Source: Synergistaceae bacterium (lineage in GTDB: Bacteria > Synergistota > Synergistia > Synergistales > Aminobacteriaceae). Taken from it: a stretch of DNA of 64,000 bases. The stretch covers positions 1 to 64,000 of the forward strand of contig WRHH01000008.1 in NCBI GenBank assembly GCA_009783355.1, written 5' to 3'. Positions 25,790 to 36,200 of this stretch are shown here, piece by piece; position 1 is the stretch's first letter, and every line of letters starts with the position of its first letter. The translations under genes and the position numbers were made by a program. Under the pieces are notes generated by a model, which saw only the letters and a list, made by a program, of their open reading frames with translations, ran no database searches and was not told where the DNA came from.

Positions 25790-26061
25790 GTCGTGAGATC
25801 GTTTGGACAACTCAATTTAAAAAGGACTATATATTGTCAGAAAAGCGTGGTCTTCCTATTTCTCTACTGGATGACTGTATCCGTATACTAGCTTCAGGGG
25901 AAAAACTACCATCGCATTATTGTGATCATAATCTTTCAGGCAATTGGAATGGGTACCGCGAATGTCATATTCGCAGCGATTGGTTGCTAATTTATCGTAT
26001 TGATGGAAACGACTTAATCCTTGTTCTATCGCGAACAGGCAGTCATGGTGATTTATTTTAA
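25786..26061 (+). CDS. YafQ-family mRNA interferase toxin
   Basis: A 91-residue RelE-superfamily toxin. REIVWTTQFKKDYILSEKRG opens the fold; HNLSGNWNGYRECHIRSDWLLIYRI is the YafQ core with its conserved His, Glu, Cys-His and Asp; the last catalytic His is in RTGSHGDLF. Such toxins cut mRNA on the ribosome. The GTG start overlaps the antitoxin stop (ATCGTGAG), giving translational coupling. Confidence 0.92.
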   Translation: MSREIVWTTQFKKDYILSEKRGLPISLLDDCIRILASGEKLPSHYCDHNLSGNWNGYRECHIRSDWLLIYRIDGNDLILVLSRTGSHGDLF

Positions 26062-26161
26062 TCGTGAATTCATATGTAGTATCTTCCGATAAAGAGTTAA
26101 ATATTATAAATATATTTAAATGAAATATCGTAAATATGATATTTCAGAAAGGAAGATTCTA

Positions 26162-27316
26162 ATGATTAGCATGTATACAGCGCGAACTTCGGAAATTGAT
26201 GAGATTGACGATGCTATAAGCGAGATTAAGAGCCAAATTGATTTCTCTGCGTTAAAGAAGAACTCCGGGGGTATAATTTTCTGCCATATAGACTTTATTG
26301 AAAGCGGCGTAGTTAAGGCCATTTGCGAAGCCCTGCCCTTCAATATAATCGGAATGACTTCCATGGTTGGAGCGGATGAACATGGTTATGGTCTGTATGA
26401 TCTTACGCTCACTGTGCTCACGAGCGATGAAGTTTCTTTTGAAGTCGGAATGACTAACGGTATTAATCACGATAATTACATCGAAGAAATTGACAATCTG
26501 TACAAAGACATTCGCTGCAAAGTCAATAGCGATCCAGCCATGATTTTTACGTTTATGCCATATATGCGCGAAGTAGCCGGCTATCAGGTGGTCGAGGCTA
26601 TGGATAAATCCTGCCATGGAATTCCGATGTGGGGCTCTATTACAAATAATATTGATTTCAATTACGAGACGGTGCAGACCATCTGCAACGGCAAATTTCT
26701 ACCGACGGGCGTAGCTATGATGTTTTTAAATGGGCCGGTCGAACCGAAATTTATTGTTTCATCCATTCCTGAACATAACATATCCGACAACCGCGCTATT
26801 ATTACCAAGAGCGAGGGCGCAATTTTGCGTGAAATAAACGGTATGCCGGTTCTTGAGTATCTGGCTAATATCGGCCTGATTATTACCAAAGAGAATATTA
26901 CAACAACACCAATTATGGTATATTACGAGCATTCACAAAAGCCTGTAGCGTTAGGCTTTTATACGTTATTTGACGATGGCTCGGTTTTGACCGGAGGCGA
27001 AATGCCCGTAGGCGCGTCAATTGCCGTGGGCAGTATTAACGCTGAGGGTATATTTGAATCTGCGGAGGACGGTCTTGTGAGAATTTTGGATTTGAAAGAC
27101 CGACAGGCAACGCTTCTACTTCCATGTGTGACGCGCTATATTATGCTTGCGCCGGATCAAGAGAGTGAACTTCGGCTGATAAATGAAAAGCTTAGAGACA
27201 GCGGGCTTCCCTTTATGATGGGGTATTCAGGCGGTGAAATCTGTCCGATGCTTGGTCAGGATGGTAAGATGCACAATCGGTTTCACAACTATACTTTTTG
27301 CGCTTGCGTTTTATGA
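26162..27316 (+). CDS. FIST-domain sensor protein
   Basis: A 384-residue soluble protein with FIST N and FIST C domains, thought to bind small ligands such as amino acids. The N-domain has GGIIFCHIDF, NIIGMTSMVGADEHGYG and the DLTLTVL strand; the central CHGIPMWGSITNNIDF and GVAMMFLNGPVEPKF are typical. The C-domain ends MMGYSGGEICPM ... FHNYTFCACVL, the usual FIST_C finish. ATG 26162 (AAAGGAAG upstream) is preferred over 26120. It is 52 nt ahead of the hybrid histidine kinase, the common FIST-kinase pairing. Confidence 0.85.
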   Translation: MISMYTARTSEIDEIDDAISEIKSQIDFSALKKNSGGIIFCHIDFIESGVVKAICEALPFNIIGMTSMVGADEHGYGLYDLTLTVLTSDEVSFEVGMTNGINHDNYIEEIDNLYKDIRCKVNSDPAMIFTFMPYMREVAGYQVVEAMDKSCHGIPMWGSITNNIDFNYETVQTICNGKFLPTGVAMMFLNGPVEPKFIVSSIPEHNISDNRAIITKSEGAILREINGMPVLEYLANIGLIITKENITTTPIMVYYEHSQKPVALGFYTLFDDGSVLTGGEMPVGASIAVGSINAEGIFESAEDGLVRILDLKDRQATLLLPCVTRYIMLAPDQESELRLINEKLRDSGLPFMMGYSGGEICPMLGQDGKMHNRFHNYTFCACVL

Positions 27317-27368
27317 ATTCTCCATACAGCTCTTTCCAACTTAGTCTGCACATGGTGAAGCGCATAAT

Positions 27369-29147
27369 ATGGATATGAACATTACAAATGATGATGACGT
27401 ACAATCTATGGTATCCCGGCTTCTGCGTGAAAACCGTAAGCTTAGCCGTGAGATTGTTCATCTGAAAAACGCCGTTGCGCAAGAAAAAATCGCATATACG
27501 ACAGTTTTGAATCAACAAAAGGCGAGTACCTTTATTCAACGGGAAAGAGAGAGATATCTTGCTCTTTTGCTTGCCAATTCCCCGAGCATTATTTTATTTT
27601 TAAGCCAAACAATGCGGGTCGAGTTTTGCACTGAATATTTTGTGGCAAAAGCAGGGTTTAAGAAAGCCGTTGATGTTCTGGGTCACACTTTAACTGAGAT
27701 ATTTTCTCCTTTTCTGGATATTGCGTCTCATGAAAATATGTTGGAGCAAAGTCGTTTAGTAATTGAAACAAACACTCCACGCTCTCTTGATATGACGTTC
27801 CATTTCAACAGAAGCGGTGAAGCGGAGGATTTTTCAGGGCTGATAGTTCCAATGAAAGACGAGCGGCAGCATAGTGATGGGGTTATGTTGCTATTTCATG
27901 ACATAACCGATATTAAACGGTCGCGGGAGGAAGCGTTGTCTGCCAGCAAGGCGAAGAGTGATTTCCTTTCAAATATGAGCCATGAGATTCGCACGCCAAT
28001 GAACGCGATAATCGGCATGACCGCAATTGGAAAGTCCGCTGCTGAAACAGACAGAAAGGATTACTGCTTAAAAAGAATTGAAGGCGCCTCCCATCACCTT
28101 CTTGGCATAATAAATGATATTTTGGATATGTCGAAAATAGAAGCCAATAAGTTTGAACTTTCAGTGGCGGAATATGATTTTGAGAATATGCTGCGGCGGG
28201 TTGTCAATGTTATAAGTTTTCGAGTGGACGAAAAACAGCAGAGTTTAACAGTCAACATTGACAGCGCCATTCCAAAAACCATAATCGGAGACGACCAACG
28301 GTTAGCTCAGGTCATTACCAACCTCATTAGTAACGCGGTAAAATTCACGCCCGATGGAGGCGCCGTCAGACTTAACACTTTTCTAGCATCCGAAGAGAGC
28401 GGTGTATGCATAATACAAGTAGAAGTGACAGATACGGGGATAGGCATAAGCCCACAACAGCAAAAAAGGCTGTTTAAATCTTTTCAGCAAGCCGAAAGCA
28501 GCACAACGCGTGAATTCGGTGGTACCGGGCTTGGGCTTGCTATCTCTAAAAGCATTGTTGAAATGATGAGCGGGAAAATATGGGTCGAGTCTGAGCTTGG
28601 AAAGGGCGCGACTTTTGCGTTTACATTTCAGGCAAAGAGGGGAAATGAAAAGAGCCCAAATCTGTATGAACATATAAACTTGGGCGATGCCCGAATCCTT
28701 GCCGCAGATGACGATCTGAATGTTCAAGAGGCCGAGCATGGAGATACATCAATTGATTTTCATGGAATTAGCATTCTGTTAGCGGAAGATATGGAAATAA
28801 ATCGTGAAATTGTACTTGCGCTTCTTGAACCGATGTCTCTCAATATAGATTGCGCGAAAAACGGCGCTGAGGCTGTCAATATATTCAGCGAAGCGCCGGA
28901 AAAGTACAAGATGATTTTCATGGATGTCCAAATGCCTGAAATGGACGGCTATGAAGCAACAAGACACATACGCGCGCTTGATATTCCAAGCGCCAAATCT
29001 ATCCCGATTGTTGCTATGACAGCAAACGTATTCAAAGAGGATATTAAGAAATGCATTGAAGCGGGTATGAACGATCATATTGGGAAACCGCTGAACTTTG
29101 ATGAGGTCGAAGAAAAACTGCGCAAATACTTACGCGAGATCCTCTAA
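27369..29147 (+). CDS. Hybrid sensor histidine kinase / response regulator
   Basis: A 592-residue soluble kinase. A coiled coil (about 10-65) is followed by a PAS-like domain (about 65-190). The HisKA box [14 protein letters not shown] is at about 204; N, G1 and G2 boxes are [21 protein letters not shown] and [12 protein letters not shown] complete receiver domain starts at [15 protein letters not shown] (about 465), with phospho-acceptor in [12 protein letters not shown] and conserved Lys in HIGKP. Between kinase and receiver, [12 protein letters not shown] is the first strand of another receiver, cut off after about 10 residues. Paired with the FIST gene, it likely relays the FIST signal. 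Its target is unknown; the exopolysaccharide genes begin 180 nt downstream. Confidence 0.9.
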   Translation: MDMNITNDDDVQSMVSRLLRENRKLSREIVHLKNAVAQEKIAYTTVLNQQKASTFIQRERERYLALLLANSPSIILFLSQTMRVEFCTEYFVAKAGFKKAVDVLGHTLTEIFSPFLDIASHENMLEQSRLVIETNTPRSLDMTFHFNRSGEAEDFSGLIVPMKDERQHSDGVMLLFHDITDIKRSREEALSASKAKSDFLSNMSHEIRTPMNAIIGMTAIGKSAAETDRKDYCLKRIEGASHHLLGIINDILDMSKIEANKFELSVAEYDFENMLRRVVNVISFRVDEKQQSLTVNIDSAIPKTIIGDDQRLAQVITNLISNAVKFTPDGGAVRLNTFLASEESGVCIIQVEVTDTGIGISPQQQKRLFKSFQQAESSTTREFGGTGLGLAISKSIVEMMSGKIWVESELGKGATFAFTFQAKRGNEKSPNLYEHINLGDARILAADDDLNVQEAEHGDTSIDFHGISILLAEDMEINREIVLALLEPMSLNIDCAKNGAEAVNIFSEAPEKYKMIFMDVQMPEMDGYEATRHIRALDIPSAKSIPIVAMTANVFKEDIKKCIEAGMNDHIGKPLNFDEVEEKLRKYLREIL

Positions 29148-29324
29148 ACAAACACTGTATTCTCATGTCAAATATAAAACAAAAATATTAACTGCTTGAA
29201 CAGATCCGTATGAATTCCAGTGTAGTTTGTGCCGACAAGTAAATATCACAAATTAAATTTTCCGGTAAATCCTATTAAAAATAATGACTTGCTTCTAAAT
29301 CTATTTATAAGTAAGGAGGATGCC

Positions 29325-31211
29325 ATGCAAATTAAGAGAACTGATATCTATCCGATTACTGACTTTGATCGACGTATCCGTTCCCACGCGCCTATGGAGC
29401 GAAAAGCGAGCCGACGCGGCTCCATATTGAACATCTCTCCCGATGATTCGTGGGAAGCGCGCGACAAGCGCGACGGCATTGAGTTGGGCAACCGATACCG
29501 TACCCAGTTCCCAGTTCGAGTTTACCGTAATAAAAAGGAATCTTCGATAGTATTGGAGGCTTTGAGCGTGAATGTCTCTAATACCGGTATTATCGTCGAG
29601 ATATCGAATCTGGATGCGGAAAAGGAGTTCGAACTGCAAAAGCCGTTTTTCCTGCGCTTTTTCCTCCCTCCCGGTGATTTGCCGGAAGGATACGACTCGG
29701 CTGTTGACGTAGAAGCGAAAGTAGCCCGTGTCTTTCGAGACGGTGAGGAAGGGCAACTTTTCGTGGCTTTTATGTTTGACAAGAAGCTCTCGAATTTCCT
29801 TGGCGAGAAGAGATGGCGTTATTTTGAAATGCTTGCCATCTTTACGCTTTTCATCACTTTTGTGTTCATAGGCCAAATTAAGACTAACAGCGTATTCTAC
29901 TTTTTCTTTGACCCTTGGATGTACTTGTATGGCCTTTGTGCAGTGACCTTTCTTGTTTCGAGATACTTTTTCGCGGCGTTTTACTGGAATACTGAACCTG
30001 TACTGCTATCCCCCGAGAAAAATGAATCTTCCGAAACGGGGTACAAGTACGATTACGCGCCTCCGGTGAGCATCGTTATCTCTTGTTTTAACGAGGAAGA
30101 GTGGATAATAAAAACCATTCGGAACTGTCTTGATCAGTATTACCCTCCTGAAAGCCTGGAAGTCATCGTTGTGGATGACGGGAGTACGGACAACTCCCCG
30201 GCAATTATCCAGGCTTTCTGTGATCAGGTACGTGATATAGTTGGAGACTCGCTCGTTTTCCTCCCTCAGAAAGAGAATAAGGGGAAACGCGAGGTCATAG
30301 CCGCAGGTGTACGAGCAGCGAAGCATGACCTCATAGTTGTTGTTGACTCCGACAGTTTTCTGACTCCTGAGGCTGTGGCGCATCTGGTGCAACCCTTCAA
30401 GAACCCGAAAGTAGGAGCGGTCTCCGGGCGCACTGAAGTGGAGAACAAGTGGACAAACACGCTAACCAAGATGCAGGCTGTACGGTATTACATCGCGTTC
30501 CGCATCTTCAAGGCGGCTGAAGCGATATTTGACGCTGTCTCCTGCCTTTCGGGGCCTCTCGCTTGTTATCGAAAGAGTTTAGTATTGGAGAATCTGGATG
30601 CTTGGCTCAACCAGAGATTCTTATGGCATCGCGCCACTTTCGGGGACGACCGAAGCATGACGAATTTCATCTTGAGCAAGTACCGGACAGGATATCAGGA
30701 TAAGGCCGTCTGTTACACTATGGTCCCCTCGGATATGAAGATGTTCATGTGCCAGCAAATGCGCTGGAAGCGTTCGTGGTTGCGGGAGAGCATTCGGGCG
30801 GCAAAGTATATGTGGCGTAAAGAGCCATTCGCGGCTATCTCTTTTTATTCGGGATTGGCCTTACCTGTTCTGGCGCCGTTTGTCGTCGTTCGCGCACTCA
30901 TATTCCTTCCTATTATGTACGGGATTTTTCCAACGACTTTTCTCTTAGGCATCGTTCTTATGAGCCTCTTGATGAGCGGGAGCTATCTACTACTCAGGCG
31001 CAGCAGATTGTGGCTCCACGGGATACTTTTCTGCGCTTTCTACCTTTTCATTCTAATATGGCAAATGCCGGTGGCAATTCTGACGTTTTGGAAGTCTGAG
31101 TGGAGCACGCGCGACACTGCCGCAGACGTTGCGGCTAAGCAAAAGAAGGCTGCCAAGAAGGGTTCGGAGTTGTATGATGATAACTTTCAATCAGACGCTA
31201 AAGCTTCGTGA
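29325..31211 (+). CDS. PilZ-like / GT2 processive exopolysaccharide synthase
   Basis: A 628-residue inner-membrane enzyme. The N-terminal cytosolic part (about 55-160) looks like a PilZ domain: Arg-rich YRTQFPVRVYRNKK, then SVNVSNTGIIVEI matching the N/DxSxxG motif that contacts c-di-GMP. Two membrane helices lie at about 168-222. The GT2 domain has VSIVISCFNEEEW, VVDDGSTDN, DSDSF (DxD, about 340), FGDDRSM (about 441) and QQMRWKRSW (QxxRW, about 477), the marks of cellulose/hyaluronan/PgaC-like processive synthases. About three helices follow. ATG 29325 has AAGGAGG 6 nt upstream. It starts a five-gene cluster. Confidence 0.87.
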   Translation: MQIKRTDIYPITDFDRRIRSHAPMERKASRRGSILNISPDDSWEARDKRDGIELGNRYRTQFPVRVYRNKKESSIVLEALSVNVSNTGIIVEISNLDAEKEFELQKPFFLRFFLPPGDLPEGYDSAVDVEAKVARVFRDGEEGQLFVAFMFDKKLSNFLGEKRWRYFEMLAIFTLFITFVFIGQIKTNSVFYFFFDPWMYLYGLCAVTFLVSRYFFAAFYWNTEPVLLSPEKNESSETGYKYDYAPPVSIVISCFNEEEWIIKTIRNCLDQYYPPESLEVIVVDDGSTDNSPAIIQAFCDQVRDIVGDSLVFLPQKENKGKREVIAAGVRAAKHDLIVVVDSDSFLTPEAVAHLVQPFKNPKVGAVSGRTEVENKWTNTLTKMQAVRYYIAFRIFKAAEAIFDAVSCLSGPLACYRKSLVLENLDAWLNQRFLWHRATFGDDRSMTNFILSKYRTGYQDKAVCYTMVPSDMKMFMCQQMRWKRSWLRESIRAAKYMWRKEPFAAISFYSGLALPVLAPFVVVRALIFLPIMYGIFPTTFLLGIVLMSLLMSGSYLLLRRSRLWLHGILFCAFYLFILIWQMPVAILTFWKSEWSTRDTAADVAAKQKKAAKKGSELYDDNFQSDAKAS

Positions 31212-31221
31212 GGATACTTAA

Positions 31222-33213
31222 ATGAATAACAAAGAATGGATTAAAATAGTCAGAACAATTGTGGAAATAATTGCGGTTACTGCTTTTGCTTATTGGAGCT
31301 ATAACCTTATCTTTAAGGTTCCGGAACTGAAGCATTCCGACCGAAGCCAGTGGATCCAGCGTGACGGCTTCATAGCTTTGTCGTATGGCGGAATCTCTCG
31401 CACTGAGGCTGAGCGGCGGGTGGCTCGCGATCAGTTTAATGAGCACGTGAGAGTCCTTATTGAAGCGGGTTATGAAGTAATCACAGATGATGATATAGTC
31501 AATTTCTATGCTAATGGCGCTCCATTACCGGATAAGGCGCTCTTTCTGATGTTCGAGGGCGGGCGTAAGGACAGCGCTATCTTCGGGCACGACACACTTG
31601 AGGAATTTGGGATTCGGGCTACAATGTTCATTCAGACAGAACGTCTTGACGGCTGGAACCGCTTTTTCATTAGAAAGAATGATCTTTCATTGCTATCCGG
31701 GAACCCGTGTTGGTCAATAGGCAGCCAGGGTTACGATCTCAGGCATATTAATATAATGCCGGACGAAGGTTACTCGTTTTTTCTGACGGATTTCCTGAGA
31801 AACATCGACAAAGAACCCATTGAAACTCATGAAGAATTTATAGAGCGTATCAGCGAGGATTATAAGCTGTCGTTCGACCCTTTGCGGGAGATAATTAATT
31901 ATGACCCAAAGCTCTACATCTTCATGCCTGCAAACATGATGTGGCGTTCACTTGACGGCGACGTGGAAGCTGCAAATGCAGAACAGATGAAGCAATATTA
32001 CAGAGCAGCGTTTACGCGGGAGGGGCCTTGCTATAACAGTGCGGTTACCTCCTGCTACAACATGACTCGAATGCAGGTTCAGCCCGATTGGACTATTAAC
32101 CGCATCCTTATGGAAATAGATTTTTGGAGCCCGCACAAGAACGATTATATCCAAGGAGAGGAGGCCGCTGCTCTCTGGAGTATCCTCTGCGGCGCTCTCG
32201 TTACGGAAGAGAATCACCTCATTCTTACAGCTCCAAAAGATCAGGAGGCTCTTTGCCGACTCAAAGGGTCGGATAACTGGGAAAACCTGTCACTCTCATT
32301 TTCCGTGCCGGAACCTGTCCAGGGAGTTCAGTCCGCTTACCTCCGCTACACTTCTCCGTTGTCCTTTCTGCGGATTTCAGTGGCGCGCAATCTTGTCACT
32401 GTTCATGAACGTGTGGAAGGCAAGGGGTTGTATCAGCTTTACTCCGGTTACATCCGGGAGCAGCAGCCGTGGAATTTCAATATCCTGATGCGGGGTAATC
32501 GAGTGGAAATTAAAGTCAACGACAAGGCTTTATATGGTGACCCTTTGCCTGTCACTAATCAGCTGCGAAAAGGCAGCGTAGCTCTTGGCGTCAAAGGTGA
32601 GAATGCCCATTTGGACGGTCGTTTCAACGATTTACGCATCCAGCCTTTTCCTGTACAGTGGGCGCGGCTTTCTGAGCTCTTTGCGGACGATTCGAGTAAT
32701 CTTGAGGCTGTGGGGAACGCAAAAAACGTAGCGCTGATAGTCCCAATTGCGCCGGACGACGCAAAATGGGCGGCGTTTGCAGCGCGAGCTATCTTTTACG
32801 GCGCCGGAACAGGGGAAGTAATTTATGCTGAGCTTCCGGAGGGAGAACTTGACCTCTCTTTCCTGTCTCGCGAGTGGTTGAATATTCCTCCTGTTTTGTC
32901 TGAAAACTTATGGAAGGGCGTTGTTTTCGTTCCGCTTTTGGACAGGGGCGTTTCTCTTTCTCGCATGAATGAAGTAATCCACTCAGCCAAGGAAAAAGGA
33001 CTCATAGTCTCTCTGAGACTTTCTGAACAGGAAGTGCGGCTTTTAGCAGACTCGGACATAAAGCTTGATGCGGATTACTTGCTGCTGCCCTCAAAAAGCG
33101 GGTTACCGCAGGATTTACTCCGAACCTTTGGCAATCGTTACAATTTAAACAATGTCCTCAGCTGGATGGATCCCGAGGCTGCGGGGGTGGAGGTGTATCG
33201 TGCAGAAAAATAG
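31222..33213 (+). CDS. Membrane-anchored degenerate polysaccharide deacetylase-like protein
   Basis: A 663-residue protein with an N-terminal membrane anchor (about 10-32). Residues about 45-330 have the order of a NodB/PgaB-type deacetylase: DGFIALSYGGIS, then LPDKALFLMFEGGRKD where active enzymes have a Thr-Phe-Asp-Asp stretch, then FGIRATMFIQTERL and the SIGSQGYDLRHIN region in place of the HxxxH motif. The catalytic Asp pair is missing, so it is probably inactive and may bind polymer. Residues about 370-480 look like a lectin-type beta sandwich (FSVPEPVQGVQSAYLRY). It starts 10 nt after the synthase gene and overlaps the next gene by 14 nt. Confidence 0.65.
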   Translation: MNNKEWIKIVRTIVEIIAVTAFAYWSYNLIFKVPELKHSDRSQWIQRDGFIALSYGGISRTEAERRVARDQFNEHVRVLIEAGYEVITDDDIVNFYANGAPLPDKALFLMFEGGRKDSAIFGHDTLEEFGIRATMFIQTERLDGWNRFFIRKNDLSLLSGNPCWSIGSQGYDLRHINIMPDEGYSFFLTDFLRNIDKEPIETHEEFIERISEDYKLSFDPLREIINYDPKLYIFMPANMMWRSLDGDVEAANAEQMKQYYRAAFTREGPCYNSAVTSCYNMTRMQVQPDWTINRILMEIDFWSPHKNDYIQGEEAAALWSILCGALVTEENHLILTAPKDQEALCRLKGSDNWENLSLSFSVPEPVQGVQSAYLRYTSPLSFLRISVARNLVTVHERVEGKGLYQLYSGYIREQQPWNFNILMRGNRVEIKVNDKALYGDPLPVTNQLRKGSVALGVKGENAHLDGRFNDLRIQPFPVQWARLSELFADDSSNLEAVGNAKNVALIVPIAPDDAKWAAFAARAIFYGAGTGEVIYAELPEGELDLSFLSREWLNIPPVLSENLWKGVVFVPLLDRGVSLSRMNEVIHSAKEKGLIVSLRLSEQEVRLLADSDIKLDADYLLLPSKSGLPQDLLRTFGNRYNLNNVLSWMDPEAAGVEVYRAEK

Positions 33214-36200
33214 AGATTCTTCTTATATAATAAGTATCACGCGTTGTGCAGCCGCCTCCAAAAGCGGGAGAGTAACTGCTGTTGCCGCTTTTTCACTTAT
33301 ACTATTTTTCATGAGCCTTGCCTTACTGGTTTACTCAGCATATGCAGCGGAACCAACCGCAGATAATCAGGAAGTGAAGGCTGAAAGCGAAAGACCAGTT
33401 GCCAGCGCATTCCAGCAAGCCGAAACGCTGATGAAACGGGGTACGCGGGCGAACGATCTGTTAGCGCTAAACTTCGTAGACGAAGGTTTAAAAATAGATC
33501 CCTGGTATTTCCCGCTCTGGAAAATGAAGGCTACCCTTCAAGCCCGGCTGGAGGCGTATCCTGAAGCGGAACAGGCGGTCGGCGTGTACTTGGGGCGCTA
33601 TCCGCACGACGTTGAAGCGTTGATGACGCAGTTGGAAGTATTGCTAAAAAAGAACCCTGCCGATGTTCAGGCAACACGGGAGGGGTTGGAAGGTTTCTTA
33701 GTTCGAATAGAAAAGAAGGATTTTCTGAACGTATTGTCCGCGTTCCTGATGCGGCCTGCCTCGCAGGCTAAGGATATTTCATTATTTCTTGATGCTTGGG
33801 ATGGATCTTCCGAAGAGGGCGTGCATGAACTTCTTACTGCCCTATACGTCAATGCAGAGCTCAAAACTGCTACCGGGCTCTTTGCGTCGCTTATCGGGAA
33901 GAAAAGGCTTCCAGGCTCACCGCTTGAAGGGACGCTTTATTTCGTTATGGGAAAAGCACTCGGAGACACTGAAGTTACTATGAGCATTGAATATCTATAC
34001 AAAGCTGCGGAGCTCGGGGTCTCGCCGGTTGACGTTGCATACGAGGTGGGGCAAATTCAATTTAAGAATAAACGTTACCATCAGGCGGCGGAGGCTTGGG
34101 AGCGCCATTGGAGGCGCGCCGCTCTGCCGGCGCGGTGGGTTTCTATGATCGCCGATGCGCGTTTCAAAGCTGAAGAGCCTGAAGAGGCGGAAAAGATCTT
34201 AGATACAGGACTGAAAGCCATTCCTCACGATCCCGCGTTGCAGGGCAAATACATGTTGGCGCTTAAAATACTGAAGCGCGATAATGATCTGGACATGTAC
34301 GAGCGGCGTTTGGACGGTATGAATTCCTTTGTTGGATTAGCGTATGGACGCGCGCTTGTAGCGGAGCACGAGGGAAACATGGTACTCGCGAGGGAAGAAC
34401 TCAAGAAAGCAATTCAATACGGCGGCGCTGCGTCCGGTATCGCGCTTGGCGCGCAGGAACTGGAACGTTGGATGGGAGAAGTGGGAGATATGATGGCTTC
34501 TTCAGTCGCCGACCGAAGAGCGCTTGAACTTCGGGACTTGGGGTGGAATTATTGGCAGGAAAAGGAATACCGCATGTCATATGAAACTTGGGAAGAAGCC
34601 CTAAATATTGGATTTCCGCAAGCTCGGCCATTTATATTGAACATCACCATGCGCTTTATAGAAGTCGGAATGATGAAAGAGGCGGCGAGCATCATTCACC
34701 GGCATCTGCCGCAAATTACGTTTTTCGGATTTGCTCAGATGCTGGCTGCAAGAGAAAAGTGGTACCTTATGCCAAGCGTTATGCGCGCCATCACAAAACC
34801 TTCGTCCGGCGAGGCGCCTTGGATTGCTGCTTACGAGCTTTACGGCAACATTCGGATGGGAACTTCGAGGATTCCTGCTATTATGGATCGTTTTGCCAAG
34901 ATAGGGGCGCCAAAGGGCTCGTATTCATTTACCGGCGTTGACGATATGGGAGATTTTTTCACACGTACACTCTCCATCACGGATTACAGGAGATTTATGC
35001 TGCGTATCGGATCCCAAATAGTCAAGCAGCGTAACATCACGCTTTTCACGTCATTCATGAACACGCCTCAATGGAAAATTTTGCAATTGAAAGAAAAAAC
35101 AAGCCTCATCGCAGGGGCTACACGTGAAGCGGTTCTGCAACGTGACCTGGGTTTCATCATGAATCTATTTAAATCGCCCCATTGGACGCTATTATCCGAG
35201 TCGAACAGGGAGAGGCTGATGGCATTTATCGGGAGAATGATCGTCGATCAGCAGAGAACGGATCATTACCAGACTCTTTTCGGTTCTCGCGAATGGGCTC
35301 GGCTGCCTGTGGCGACGCGAGCAGAGCTTCTGTCCGACATTGGGCGGATATTATTTCAACAGGGAGATACAGCACAAGCGGTTGGGTACTTGAAACAATC
35401 TCTGGAACTTGATCCAAACCAGAGCAATGCTAACATGATCATGGCAGTCTACGAGCGCTCCATAAATAATGAGGAGGAGTCCAAAGCTTATCTGGCAAGA
35501 GGAGTGAAGACAGCGAAACCTGAGCTTAAAGCCTATGTTATGGCGGAACTTGCGATGCTTGAAAATGACAGGGATGCGGCTGTAGCGCATTATGCGGAGT
35601 ACCTGAACTTTGTTCCGGGAACTCATTGGGTACGGCTCTACATCATCGAAACTCTTGCGGGTATCCATCGTTACGAAGAAGCGCGCAGGGAGATGAGCGT
35701 CTTTGAAAAATATCTGGCCGATGGGGATAAAGGAGTCCGCAGTTACTTAGCGCAAGCCAAGCTCATTCTGGGGGATCCGGGCGGCGCTGAAGAGCTCTTT
35801 TTGACCTTGGTGCTTGAAAGTCCTGATAATAATTCCGTCGCGCGCAGCTGGGCGGATGCCCTTGCAGCCTGCGGACAGCACGAAAGAGTCGTCGAAGTGC
35901 TCTCGAAGCGTTGCGTTGAAACAGGTGACAATCGCATGGCAGCGCAGCTTGCGGAGTCCTGTATTGCGCTGATGCGTCACCAAGAGGCGCTTGACTGGGC
36001 GCAGTTTGGTCTTGAAAAGACTCCGGATGATCGCAGGCTAATTCGCATCGCGGCTGATACGGCCTACGGATTGAATCAGATGAAGCTTTCCGAAAAATAC
36101 TCTGCGCGCCTTGTAGAAATGGATAATCATAGTATCCGCGCGAATTCCCTGTTGGCTGAAGCGCTGAAGGCGCAAGAAAGCTGGGAGGCGCTGCATTCGC

